A DNA stretch of 64,000 nucleotides. Origin: Acanthosepion lycidas. Its lineage: Eukaryota > Mollusca > Cephalopoda > Sepiida > Sepiidae. The position numbers were made by a program, and so were the translations under genes. Shown one piece after another: positions 42,790-52,864 of this stretch (its first letter is position 1; every line of letters starts with the position of its first letter). The notes below the pieces were generated by a model, which did not search any database, had not been told where the DNA came from, and worked only from the letters and a program-made list of their open reading frames with translations. Location of the stretch: the NCBI GenBank assembly GCA_963932145.1, contig OZ010587.1, positions 108,572,199-108,636,198 on the forward strand, read 5' to 3'.

Positions 42790-43790
42790 TAATTGCTTTA
42801 CTGGACCGAATTCGATTTAAAAATTACAAACTTGTCTGTCAAGATCTTTGCCTTCAAAATTGGATTTATCGATATCTGGATGACTGCAATCTGGTCTTTC
42901 TCTCTCCTTTGACTAAGCCCTCGTGGCTCAATGTGGGAAGGACTGGCTTGTAACATTCAATACGTCAAAACCCAAACTATTAGGTTGGTGCAAAAATAAT
43001 GACGTAATAATGTCGTTTTTTGACGTATTTTTTAACGTCAAAAACGACATTATTACGTCATTATTTTTTCACCAACCTAATAGTAACCTTAACCGAGCAG
43101 ACTCTGCCACCTAACAGAATGGATGTTCTCTCAAAGAGACTCCTTGACTTGAACGTCTATTGGGTCACAAGCTCACCTTAGACCCCAAATGGGACATATA
43201 TATCCGATCTATTGGTAAAGATGTTGGAAAAATAGTCAGTTCATTGTATTGCCCTAGTAAGTATCTGACTCTCCCTGTTATACGTTATCTTTACAATAGC
43301 TAGATCGGACTAAAAATGAATTATTGCTGCCATATCTCTGCTGGAGCTGCACAGTCTTCATTTTCCTGTCTTAATAGGGTCCGAAAGCGTCTACGTGGCT
43401 TTTGGAGTAGTGAGTTATTTTCCACCCTACAACCACAGACGAAACATTGCAAGCCTCTCGCTATTTCTATGGCAAGGGTTCTGATGCGCTACATTCTTTA
43501 GTTGCAACCAGTCCTCACATTCGCAGCTAAGACCCAACATGTCACGTACACACGGATGAATCGTCCGCATTTCCCTTCGAAGGAGTAAGTTCCACAGTTT
43601 CATACCAAGGACCGCTACTTTGTGGAACATACTCTCACTTTCCGATCACTCTTGACCTCTTCGAGTTAACAGCCATCTTTCCTAAATAACCTCATGAACT
43701 GTATTTCTTGTCTTTCCTTACACTTAAGGTAGAGGGCTACTGTGTGATGTTTAAGTGGCTCTTGAACTCTGTACTGAGTGAACTTTAGTA
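42790..43790 (+). mobile_element. LINE-X copy interrupted by a MITE
   Basis: The sequence runs from an RT-like stretch (KDWLVTFNTSKPKLL) through the MITE insertion, then ADSATEWMFSQ-like blocks, NYCCHISAGAAQSSFSCLN (43318-43375), VRKRLRGFW, FSTLQPQTKHCKPLAISMA, and a 3' tail to 43790. Together with the fragment on its left it makes two overlapping LINE-X 3' ends in tandem. Confidence 0.82.
42980..43080. mobile_element. Palindromic mariner MITE, copy 1
   Basis: A 101-bp near-perfect palindrome with ends TTAGGTTGGTGCAAAAATAA and TTATTTTTTCACCAACCTAA, flanked by TA on each side (42978-42979, 43081-43082). Removing it and one TA rejoins the LINE-X reading frame stretch AAACTAGTAACC. The ends closely resemble those I recall for cecropia-type mariners, including human Hsmar1/MADE1. 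Confidence 0.95.
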
Positions 43791-43794
43791 AAAA

Positions 43795-44270
43795 CAAAAA
43801 TCAACACGTGTTCACACACGCTTACATGATGATCCGCCGCATCTTCAAAGATGATGGGCGCCTAATCACGTTCTCTCACCACCTCACCCCTCTCTCGTGC
43901 ATGAACCCCGAAGATGACTTGCCATGCCGGCTGCAGACTTGCATAACTTGAGACACAAGTGACAGACGAACAATATGCTTGCCACAACCTTGATGGATTC
44001 ACACCGCTTTGACGGATTCCTTTGCCCCACCCTGTACATTTTCAGTCTGGAGCTGGTTTTGCATACCTTGTCACACAGCGTGCAGAGGCTGTGACACTGC
44101 GTCTGGGTAATGTCAAAGGTGATTTCGGCTTTGTGATTTCATACATACAAATTACATATTCACATATATACATACAAAATACAAATCTATATACCCACAC
44201 ACTCTGAATACAGATAAGTTCTCAGTCTAACCAAAAAGGGATTCAAAAAAGTTCTGATGGATCAGATTTT
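43795..44270. other. Unassigned stretch of higher GC
   Basis: It is somewhat GC-richer than its surroundings, with short frames on the plus strand and no family recognised. It may be another retroelement piece. Confidence 0.35.
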
Positions 44271-44274
44271 AGTT

Positions 44275-44335
44275 CCTTGGTTATTTCTGTTTAGCGGCAT
44301 ATCAACACCTCTATGGGTTATTGTTGAAACTTGAC
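44275..44335 (+). repeat. Repeat A tail fragment
   Basis: TTTAGCGGCATATCAACACC, then TCTATGGGTTATTGTTGAAA; it breaks off after about 60 bases. Positions 44336-44613 are unassigned. Confidence 0.75.
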
Positions 44336-44613
44336 TAATGCATGGAATAATAATGCAACACAAAATGTACTTAGAACAAAATGTATTGAAACAAGATAGT
44401 GTACACAATATTTACATATAGTCTTTTGTATATTCCTGGGAAGACCGTTCCTGGAGAATGTGTTGACTGAGTCGCAGTCGGGCAGAGTCTCTGGTTGAAT
44501 CTCTTGATTTCTTCCCGGTACCAACCATATTTATATGGTCGGTACTCCACTATGCAAATTAGGTGGATCCTACCACAACAGTTATTTAATACCTGTATCA
44601 CTGAACCCTAGCT

Positions 44614-44838
44614 AAAAGATTCTACTATAGGAAGATAAAACCTAATGTTAGTCTTTAAGCAAAGCAGCAAAAGAAATGGCTTCCGTTTAGGGAATACTAT
44701 TTTGTTACCCCTACAAAAAAAATCTAAGATCAGAGAATTTTAGTGGTTGGGGAGGGAATGATGGAAAAATGCTTACAATTCATGTATCTGAAAGGAATGT
44801 GATATGGATGGATTTATAAACTGTACAAGGAAAAAATA
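44614..44838 (+). repeat. Repeat D copy 2
   Basis: The second member of the pair with 40510-40728, in the same orientation and 4.1 kb away. Confidence 0.9.
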
Positions 44839-44889
44839 TCTAAATATTTTGTATATATATATATTTTTTTTTTCTTGAGATATTGGTTT

Positions 44890-45142
44890 TATTATAGTTA
44901 ATGCAAGTCTTGCAAATTAAGGAATCCACCTGGTGGATTCATACCTTTCCCAAGGGCGTTTAAGTGAATATAGCGAACCCAGCAGGAATCGGAACTACAT
45001 CACCCACCCCTCCCAGATTACAGCACCTGGTATTCCCAAGTGGTCACCCATCTAGGTACTGACCAGGCTAGACGTTCCCTAACTTCGGTGATCATATGGG
45101 AACCGGCGTTTCAACGTGATGTAGTCGTAAGCCTCAGATTTT
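44890..45142 (-). repeat. 5S rRNA-headed SINE copy
   Basis: Antisense 5S-like stretch at 45025-45140: CACCTGGTATTCCCAAGTGG, TCACCCATCTAGGTACTGAC, CCTAACTTCGGTGATCATAT, GGGAACCGGCGTTTCAACG. This is the best preserved 5S match in the window. The tRNA-like module is shortened, leaving a fused GGAATCGGAACTACATCACC. Confidence 0.9.
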
Positions 45143-46395
45143 GGGAAGTAAGTTAGGCCGAGAATTTTTTTAGTACCCTCAAATGTATGTTTATGTAGTA
45201 ATTCTCGAGATATTGTAAGTCCGGAAGTATTCGGAGACGTGACAGACGAAGAATAAAAAATGTCAGGCTCGTTCTTTTATTTTATTTATTAATTTTCCCA
45301 ATCTGCACTTGTTAACCTGAGGTCATGTTCCCATAGAAACGTTGAGAAATGATGACAGGTGTATCGAGGGAGAGAAAAAAACAAGATTCGCACAGGATGT
45401 TCTTAAAGTCAGAAAGAGAATAAAAACAAACAAGCAGCCTATTTGATAAAGTTGATGTTCTTTTTATTTAGTTTTACAATCGAAGCACACTGACTCCACA
45501 AAATTAAAGTCTAGGAATAAACAAGAAGCCATCTTGGTATTTAATCGACAATACAATTCAAATTTGAAAGAATGCTATACCACGATTGCCAACTTAGTTC
45601 ATTGAACTGAATCGGATTATTTCTGCCAGACATTCTATTAAGGTATCTGAACTTGGAATCGCATATACGAACATCCATTCTTTCTACAAACGAACAAAAA
45701 TATTTTTTGTCTTATAGTGTTTATAAATAGAAAATAATTACAAAGAATTACAAAGAACTCGTGTTTCCCCAAATTAAGATTACCGAGTCCTTAAAAATGA
45801 TATAAAAAAGGCGTTCACGTTATTTTCTTCAATCATGTTCTATAAAGTCCCCATAGAACAACAATCAATCTGTCATCACCTTGTTATCGCTAGTCAAACA
45901 CGTAAACATGGTTACTGTCGAAAACACAGCTACTATTTGATTTAAAAATGCATTTCTGTGTTATTTTAAACTTAAAGTAAATAATGATTGTTTCAAACCA
46001 GATTAATTATACGTTAAATTAGCTGATATTCCTCAAATAATGTTTCAGAAAAGTATGCTTTATTGTTTAATTTTTTTTTTAAAATGAGAACTAACTGGTG
46101 CTTACAAATATATAAAACATGGACGACTTAAACGATTTTTCTGGAAAAACTTGAAAATAGATTGAAATCAATATAATTTCTGTTTGAAATACTCCATCGT
46201 ATTTTCTATGGAAATAATAAATTTAATCCTTTAGTTTTCAATGAAAGCTAAAATGAAAGTTTCAAGGAAGATGTTTAATTTATGAAAATTCATTTTAAAC
46301 CTTAGGTATCGCGAATTAGTGGAGGTATGCGACTGCAAAAAAAACGAAAACATATCTGTTTTACAATCTACATCAATATAAAAAGAAAAATTAAA
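45143..46395. other. Gene-free AT-rich stretch
   Basis: No gene, exon or repeat family was recognised in these 1.25 kb. Confidence 0.5.
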
Positions 46396-46399
46396 TCTT

Positions 46400-46560
46400 T
46401 TTATGTGCCATATCCTTTCAAGACGTGGTTGATCACGGCTCTCCACATTATCCTTTAGGACGTTTTGCTGTCTATGCTCGTTACTTGCTCTTTGCCCTTT
46501 GGCCTTCATTGTACTTGTGAGCTGACTTTTCTCATTACTTGTCTTAAGATTTTCAGCTCT
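46400..46560 (-). mobile_element. LINE-Y fragment
   Basis: CACGGCTCTCCACATTATCC, TTTAGGACGT-like and TTTTCAGCTCTCTTTCTG blocks as in 19430-19500 (minus). Confidence 0.5.
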
Positions 46561-46870
46561 CTTTCTGATTATTTACATTATTCGGACTATTGTTCTCGTC
46601 TTTGTCACCATGTTTATAACAACGTTTCGGCTGTTCTACGCTCCGGCCTTCTTCAGGTAGTTGGAATGTCGAACTGAACCCTTTATTTCGCTCACTGGGG
46701 TGGACCGTTCTAGTTCCACGTGCCATGTTTAATGGATGTCAGTTATCTCCTGTTAATTCCCCTCTGCACGTTCTCCACTGCCTAAACTGAGTATTGAACT
46801 CACCTTCTTTGGGTCATGTCACTGGATCTAACCCGCGCTTTATCCACTATGCCATGTGTCCTTGAGGCGC
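46560..46870 (-). repeat. SINE-B, full-length single copy
   Basis: Antisense: TTATTTACATTATTCGGACT, ACAACGTTTCGGCTGTTCTA, CTTCTTCAGGTAGTTGGAAT, GTTCTAGTTCCACGTGCCAT, then a tRNA-like head with TATTGAACTCACCTTCTTTG and TTTATCCACTATGCC. The complement of that head carries A-box-like TGGCATAGTGGATAAAG and B-box-like GGTGAGTTCAATACTC. Confidence 0.88.
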
Positions 46871-47169
46871 TGGGGGCATTTTGACTAGAACTTTATGGAC
46901 ACGTTGCTGCTGGAAATATAACTGTGCATTTAATTTTCATTGCGCTGTAAGAACTCTAAAAGAAAATAACCCAATGATCCCACTGCGCACTTTTCTTCCA
47001 TTAAACTTAGATTTTGGAGTCGATTACGGAACATTGTCATGCGATTGTGTCGTTTAAACCTATTCTTGACTGCCACATATCATTCGTAATTAGGATTATG
47101 CATTCGTCATTACAATTAGTTCATAAACATTACAGAAATTACTCATGACTCAACCTAATATAATTACTA

Positions 47170-47191
47170 TATATATATATATATATATATA
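47170..47191. repeat. (TA)n microsatellite
   Basis: About 11 TA units. Confidence 0.95.
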
Positions 47192-47249
47192 ATGTGTGTG
47201 TGTGAAACATTGATTAATAACGGCTACTTAATGATATGCGAGTGGGGCG

Positions 47250-47560
47250 TCCTGGGTATGACGATAAACTACATCAGGCAGCAAGGGAGATTTTGAGGAG
47301 CGTGGAACCGCCTCTTAATTGCTGACCCGGGATGGTAACATTTGTTATGGTCCCAACTACGGACAATTAGTTAACCCCCAAACTGGGGTCAAAATACTAT
47401 GAAAGTATAAAAATACATTTTCATAGTAAAAAAATTACCAGCAATTTATTTTTATAAAAAAATAAAAATCTTACCATCAGTACATTTTTTTTCTAAAACA
47501 AATTACTAATGCTGCCAAGAAAATTAAATTTCGGCATGAAATGGCCCATATGCGCGTAGC
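47250..47560 (-). repeat. Repeat A copy
   Basis: From CCTGGGTATGACGATAAACT to TTCGGCATGAAATGGCCCAT. It lacks the GGTCCACCTTGACC block. Confidence 0.87.
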
Positions 47561-47569
47561 GTGGTGATT

Positions 47570-47820
47570 GACGATGTTGAATGAGGGCCTGGCGTATCGA
47601 GTTCAAATCCCAGCCGAGGCTGTTACGTTTACATTTGTGCAAATAGCCTTGAAAAGATATGAATCCATCTCTATCCCCGGCTAGAGGTTAATAGCAAGGT
47701 AGACTGGGCTCTATAGCCTTGAGTGGCAACAAGTCTAGGAGAAGGAAATCTGAATTCAAATCCATCATGAATAAGGATGGTCTCTGTTATGATAACTTTC
47801 CCTAGCCACACCAACTGCTA
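47570..47820 (+). repeat. SINE-C, clear copy
   Basis: A tRNA-like head: GTGGTGATTGACGATGTTGA, GGGCCTGGCGTATCGAGTTC, AAATCCCAGCC. Then GTTACGTTTACATTTGTGCA and a body with AGACTGGGCTCTATAGCCTT, GAGTGGCAACAAGTCTAGGA. GAGTTCAAATCCC is a good B box. Confidence 0.85.
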
Positions 47821-47874
47821 CTACTGCCCTGATGGCTTAACAATGGAGAAAAGGTAAAAAGTGACATTTTCTCG

Positions 47875-48240
47875 AAACTGTTCCGTTGTAACACCGGTCC
47901 TCGTACGATCACTGAAGATAAGCAACGTTGAGCCGGGTCGGTGCTTAGATGGGTGAGCGATTGGGAATACCAGGAGCTGTAAGCTTGGATGTACAAGTGG
48001 TGTAATGAATAACGGTTCCGAATTGGATATCGAAGAGCCGAGTTCCAATTCCAATCGGGTTCGTTATATTCATTTACGCACAAATGCCCTTGGAAAAAAT
48101 ATTCCCCCAGCTATGAGTTAATTAGTAAAACTTATATCAGTAAATCATTATTATCTCCAAAAATTCTTAAAATCTAAAAATATTTTCTGCTTTTAAATAA
48201 CCTGCAAAGGGTTGATAAGCCGTAAAAACTAAGCAATCGA
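47875..48240 (+). repeat. 5S rRNA-headed SINE, sense copy
   Basis: The 5S part (47885-47985) reads AACACCGGTCCTCGTACGAT, CACTGAAGATAAGCAACGTT, GGTCGGTGCTTAGATGGGTG, GGGAATACCAGGAGCTGTAA, matching 5S rRNA from mid-molecule to its 3' end. A second module follows with GGTGTAATGAATAACGGTTC and GAGCCGAGTTCCAATTCCAA (tRNA-like), then the tail AGGGTTGATAAGCCGTAAAA. It is a two-headed element. Confidence 0.9.
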
Positions 48241-48284
48241 AACTGCTCGATGATAGCACAGCTTCATATCCATATAGCCATAAA

Positions 48285-48570
48285 GCTTATTTAAATTCGG
48301 ACTGTTATCCTCATCTTCATTGCCATACTCACAACGTTTCGGCCGTTGTACGCTCCGGCCCTCTTCGGGTGATTGGAATTTCGATCGAACCCTTTATTCC
48401 ATCCACCGACATGTACCAGTTGGTTAGATTTAGTGACTAGACACAGAGATTTGTGAGTTCAATACCAGGCCACAGCAGTGGTGAACCAAAAAACTTAGAG
48501 TTGAGTTAAAGGGAAATAATTGAGACACCCGGAAGAGGCATGGCATGTGGAACTAGAACAATATACAAAA
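48285..48570. repeat. SINE-B chimera: antisense tail joined to sense head
   Basis: Positions 48290-48410 are antisense tail (ATTGCCATACTCACAACGTT, CGGCCGTTGTACGCTCCGGC). They meet a sense head at 48420-48520 (TTTGTGAGTTCAATACCAGG) and body (GGCATGGCATGTGGAACTAG). Confidence 0.83.
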
Positions 48571-48639
48571 TTCAGTCCTCACTTTGTGATTGTTCGCAGC
48601 AGTTTATTTCTCGTCCCTACTTGAAACTTCTTAATTCCA

Positions 48640-48965
48640 TTCGTAGTCCTGGGTTTGATGATAAACCACATCCGGCAGCAAGGCCTCTGATCGAGAGATT
48701 TGGAAGTTTTGTGAAGCGTGGAACCACCTCTTAATTGCTGTTGTTCGAAGGTTCACACTGACCCAGGGTAGTAGGTTACAGTACAAATACCAGCAATTTA
48801 TTTTTATATATAAAAATTACCAACAATACATTTTCTGTTGTTGAAGCATTAAAAAATATATTTAGTTGAAACTATAAAATTGTTCAACATATTCAGATTT
48901 TGGCATTAAATAAAACATAGAAGTTGATATGTCGCTAATCAAAATCAACCAAAAAAGCAACATGA
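48640..48965 (-). repeat. Repeat A copy
   Basis: From AGTCCTGGGTTTGATGATAA to GATATGTCGCTAATCAAAAT. Positions 48966-49169 are unassigned. Confidence 0.87.
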
Positions 48966-49169
48966 AAACTCTTTCAGGATGTAATATCCTACAATTTCTT
49001 AAAGAAATCAAACTATATTCCAAAATATTGCGACATAACTACAACATAAAACACACACATCACCACCTCTAGTAATTACGTTCTTACAAAGGCGAAAGCT
49101 GGGTATCATCTACCATGTATTCAATTGTGAAAGAATAATAACCTCAGTCATATTTTTGTTACTTCAAAG

Positions 49170-49240
49170 ATCCCCCAAAAATTAAATTTTGACATTAAAT
49201 GACCCATAAGGTGTTGATATGCCGTCAAACAAATAAATCA
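49170..49240 (-). repeat. Repeat A tail fragment
   Basis: TTTTGACATTAAATGACCCA then TAAGGTGTTGATATGCCGTC; only the tail. Positions 49241-49540 hold no other feature. Confidence 0.8.
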
Positions 49241-49544
49241 ATCAAAATCATTTCATTCGCACGCTTGTTCCATTTTATTCTCAGTAATTACGTTTCGATC
49301 CGTGTTAAATGCTTTATCTTTTCTATAAATAACACATTGCGTTCAGAATTTTGAGTCCCCCCCCCACAAAAAAAAAGATTGTGATAGACAGTGTCAAAGA
49401 TAGTAATCATTTTTTTCTTTTTTTTTATATAGATTTCTATTTTAAGTAAATGCAACAATATCGCTTATGTAACGGGACGGTTAAGCCTAAATTTCAAAAA
49501 GAAAAAGATTCAGTTCGAAATTCCCTGAAGGTCTTTTTCTTTTA

Positions 49545-49835
49545 ATCATTTCACCCTAAGAAAGACCATAAAGCCACTAAGATGCAAGGAGAAAAGACAA
49601 TGAAAGAACAGGTCTTTTAAAAAAGAGAGAAGACTACTAACATTTCATTTAAATGTTTGTAAATTGTAGCTAAGAGGAAAGCAAGAAGACCGGAAGAGGA
49701 GTTCCACAGGGCAGAAGTGCGAAAGAAGAAACTCTTAGCAAGAAACCAGAAGTGTTTCACAAGCGAAAGAAACTACTAACATAGAACTTGCGGTTACATC
49801 TAACAATTTCAACCGTAATACGTCGAAACATAACT
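49545..49835 (-). mobile_element. LINE-X 3' end
   Basis: The minus strand reads LAKSFFFRTSALWNSSSGLL and then a shifted tail, with the 3' end near CACCCTAAGAAAGACCATAA (antisense of the family end). Confidence 0.75.
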
Positions 49836-49899
49836 GCTAATGTAGTGCTACGCTGAAATTCATGCACTCAAGAAACCAAAGGTGAAAGCTCAGAACAAT

Positions 49900-50180
49900 T
49901 ACCATGAAAATACTTATAGAAAATGCTACATTACGGCGATGGGAAAGTAATCGATGCAGAGATGCCAAGGCAGGTCTAATAATATTGCAGATTTTTCGGT
50001 GGTTACTCGGATCGGTAAGAAGGCACAAGCTACCGAAACGTTGCAATCATACCAACAAGGATGAGGACAGTCTGAATATACATAAATGTTTTTTTTTTTT
50101 CCTGCTGTTAAGTATTGTCCTCAATTTTTTTTTTGTGCCTGTCGCAACGTTTGGTCTGTTGTATTTTGGGAATTTTTAAA
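49900..50180. repeat. SINE-B variant tails, inverted
   Basis: Sense tail (GGTAAGAAGGCACAAGCTAC, CGAAACGTTGCAATCATACC, GATGAGGACAGTCTGAATAT) is followed by an antisense piece (TATTGTCCTCAATTTTTTTT, TCGCAACGTTTGGTCTGTTG). Positions 50181-50450 hold nothing recognised. Confidence 0.7.
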
Positions 50181-50524
50181 ATGTGGACGTCAGATCTTTT
50201 CAAGTTGAGTAAATATCTTTTTTAACCTTTAGCACACGGCATTATTAATATTACTTCCTTTTCCACTGTATTCTTTTTCAAGGCCTCTCAATTGCACTGA
50301 CCTTATTGTTAATTTCACTCAAAATTGTTTTCTGTTGCCATAGCAGGATATGACAACACAACTATGAAATTCAAACACACTATTTTTCAGGGATCAGTCA
50401 TCTTCAGTGGCAGAATAAACTTTTTGTACAGTAAATGAAAATCTCATACAGTGATAAAAGTTAAATTGAACAATCGAAAGTCAGTTCAAAGGGGTATGAC
50501 TTTTTTTGTTATTAAAGTGTACCT

Positions 50525-51725
50525 AATACAAGACTCAAGAGCCACTCAGGGCAGAGGGATACTAAATGAGGTGTGTGATATGAAGATAAGAGGCGGTAGG
50601 AGGAATGTGAAAATTATGGAGGCTAGGGAAGATAAATAACAAACCGGCCCTTGAATTAAAGGGGTTATGATTTTAGGGTTCAGAGAAGCGTTCACGCGAC
50701 AGTTTGTTACCAACAAGAAGGTGATCCTTCGAAAAAAACGGTAAGTGTAACTTCTTCCTTACAAATGGAATATGTAGGGAATGCGGGTGTTTCGACTCCG
50801 TTGTCGTTGTATGGCGTGTCCAAGCTGTAAAGGTCTGAATTGGTGGAACTAAAGAATGGAGCGCTCATCTGAACATTTGCCATAGGTTTGCTAAGTTGTG
50901 TTATAGAAAAGTGATTCCCCACAAGCCTGTGTAAACGATTTTACTTCTGTATCCGTAATGGGTTTTTTTTTTTAAATTTTCCCCAACTACAAGTCTCGAA
51001 AGCCACTCGAGGTCGAGTGTCACAATTGAAATAATGAACGATGTGGGAGATATGGGTGGAAGAGAAGTTGATAGGAAGTGAAGGTTATGAGGATAAGTAG
51101 GATAGATAATAATCGACCTTTGATTTGAAGAGGTTAAAATTGAAATGTTCCGTAATGTACCTTTGCGTGTTCCGCAGAGTGGTAGTTCTTGGAAAAAAAG
51201 CTAGGTGAAGCGTTTTTTTACAGTTGGAATACAAGGGGGGGTGAGGGTGATTTGACTCTGTGGAAGTCGCATGGTGGGTCTTAGATGTAAAGGTCTGAAC
51301 TAGTGGAACTAAAGAATGAAGCTCTCATCTGAAAATTTGTCATAGAAATTAACGATAAAGTTGTAACAGGTGTATTGTAGGAAAGCGATTGCAGAGTGGA
51401 GAATGTCTTCCTCCCCATGACTGCGTAAACGATTTTTAAAAAAATATTTTTTTTAATAATTAGACATCAATACTTTATCGTTCTGTATTCAAAATCATTT
51501 TTTTTTTTTTAATTTCCCCCAGATACAAGTCTCGAAAGCCACTCAAGGTCGAGTGTTACAAATGAAATAATAAACGAGGGGGGAGATATATGAGTGGAAG
51601 TGAAGGTTATGAGGATAACGATTGACCCTTGACATGAAGAGGTCAAGATTAAAAGGATTCAGTAAAGGTCTGAACTGGTGGAACTAAAGAATGGAGCGCT
51701 CATCTGAACATTTGCCATGTAAATA
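50525..51725 (-). mobile_element. Three tandem LINE-X 3' ends
   Basis: Three diverged copies (about 50525-50885, 50985-51355, 51520-51725) share GAGCCACTC(A/G)(A/G)GG, TGAAGAGGTTAA-like, GTGGAACTAAAGAATGGAGC and GCTCATCTGAACATTTGCCA. Read on the minus strand they give decayed NSLP-type and YLSSL-type ends of LINE-X. The third lacks its middle. All lie within 1.4 kb upstream of the CUB1a donor, in the intron. Confidence 0.78.
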
Positions 51726-51885
51726 GTCGAGAGAGCAAGCAACAGACTTGCAACGTTGTCTGTACGAAAGTGACGCTAAAGTAAAAAAGATTTGAATATA
51801 TACATAATTAATATAAGCGACAAATTTACTTATGATACATGTTGACTTTCAAAATAATATCAGAAGAGTAAAATTGGTCAAGTAC

Positions 51886-52001
51886 CTTTAAATGATAAAA
51901 ACAATTGGTGTGACCCGCATACGCTCTTGGGTAACCAGGACTCGATAGGAATCCAGGGGAATTAATTCGTGTCTGGTTGCAAGAATTGATCGGAGTGCCG
52001 T
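51886..52001 (-). CDS. Exon: first part of CUB1 (first certain coding exon)
   Basis: The acceptor is TTTCTTACAG before 52001 and the donor is GTACTT after 51886. It enters in phase 1 and leaves in phase 0 (116 nt). It reads GTPINSCNQTRINSPGFLSS, then PGYPRAYAGHTNCFYHLK: the opening of a CUB domain with cysteines 1 and 2, the SPGFLSSPGYP signature and an NQT sequon. The frame stays open past the donor as far as VLDQFYSSD, which could mislead ORF callers. The in-frame join to APSDNKIKLEF at 38018 shows that GTACTT is the donor used. Confidence 0.94.
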
Positions 52002-52109
52002 CTGTAAGAAAAAAAAAAAAAGAGGATAAGAACAAATTGAGAATCATTGAAAAGGGAATTAACAGTTCCAGTAATGGTCTTTTTTGCTTAATTCTTCAAT
52101 AACCTACGC

Positions 52110-52440
52110 GACACCCAATCCCGGTTTCAATCCTCAGCGCCGATATCTCCGACATTTTTCAATGCCGTAACGTGGCTTCCCTCTGCCTTGTCTATAAATA
52201 TTTTCATGGTAATTGTTCTCATGAGCTTTCCTCTTCAAAACCTCGACATTACGAATTTAAGCGCAGTACTAGATTGGCAACTAGGTCTCATCCTTTTACA
52301 ATGAAAATTGCTAAATATAACCGTAAGTTCTATGTTAAGTTCTCTCGCACTTCTCTTTTTTGGCTTCTTACTTTACAATCAGCATTGATTTTGAAATTTT
52401 TAAATGCAATTTCATTTGTCGTCATCTGTTTCATTAATTC
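52110..52440 (+). mobile_element. LINE-X 3' fragment
   Basis: The plus strand reads MASLCLVYKYFHGNCSHELS, then HYEFKRSTRLATRSHPFTMK and KYNRKFYVKFSRTSLFW. Confidence 0.83.
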
Positions 52441-52444
52441 CTGT

Positions 52445-52855
52445 CCGTCCTGGGTATTATCTCTTACAACTGATAGTTCTTTCTTCCTGCTTTTCTTGAC
52501 TATATCCGTCAGCAAGGCCTTTGATCAGGAGGCTTTGAAGAGCGTGGAACAACCTCTTAAAACCTGTTGTTTCCCGGTCCACTCTGACCCGGGTTGGTAG
52601 CACCTCTCAGAGACCCAGCTATGGGCAAATAGTTACCCTCCACACACCAAAAAAGGCAAAAACGCTACGAAAGTGTAAAAATAGGTTTGAATACAAGCAA
52701 TACTTTTTTGGAAAAATTATTACCAGCAGTACATTTTCGAAAAAGAAAAATTATTACCAGCAAGACATTTTTGAAAAAAATAATACCAGCAATAAACATC
52801 TTGTCGGTATAAAATAGCCATTGACGTTGATATGCCGTAAAACAAGCCACGCTTT
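52445..52855 (-). repeat. Repeat A copy with extended A-rich part
   Basis: From CTATATCCGTCAGCAAGGCC to GTTGATATGCCGTAAAACAA. It has three TACCAGCA(A/G)(T/G)AC-type units. Confidence 0.88.
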
Positions 52856-52864
52856 AATTCAATC

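Larger units (their letters stand above)
3264..52001 (-). other. Host gene locus: CUB-CUB-EGF-EGF-Ig-Ig extracellular protein (partial)
   Basis: Ten minus-strand exons join into one open reading frame of about 460 codons. Every internal junction has a matching phase (0, 1, 1, 1, 1, 2, 0, 2, 1 in order) and a canonical AG acceptor and GT donor. The order is two complete CUB domains (four cysteines each), two EGF domains (six cysteines each), one complete Ig domain and the first half of a second. The modules are typical of secreted or cell-surface adhesion, receptor or matrix proteins. I do not recognise a named family with this exact order, so no symbol is given. The 3' part, including any transmembrane segment, lies beyond position 1. 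The signal-peptide exon is uncertain (see 58402-58501). Introns are filled with repeats. Confidence 0.88.

Noticed and set aside
44990-45140. Functional 5S rRNA gene
   Set aside because: The match covers only part of 5S, is diverged, and is joined to a SINE tail seen in three other copies.
51826-51885. Extension of the CUB1a exon to VLDQFYSSDIILKVNMYHK
   Set aside because: The continuation looks CUB-like by chance, but only the GTACTT donor at 51886 joins in frame to APSDNKIKLEF at 38018, which already supplies that strand; the later GT would shift the frame.
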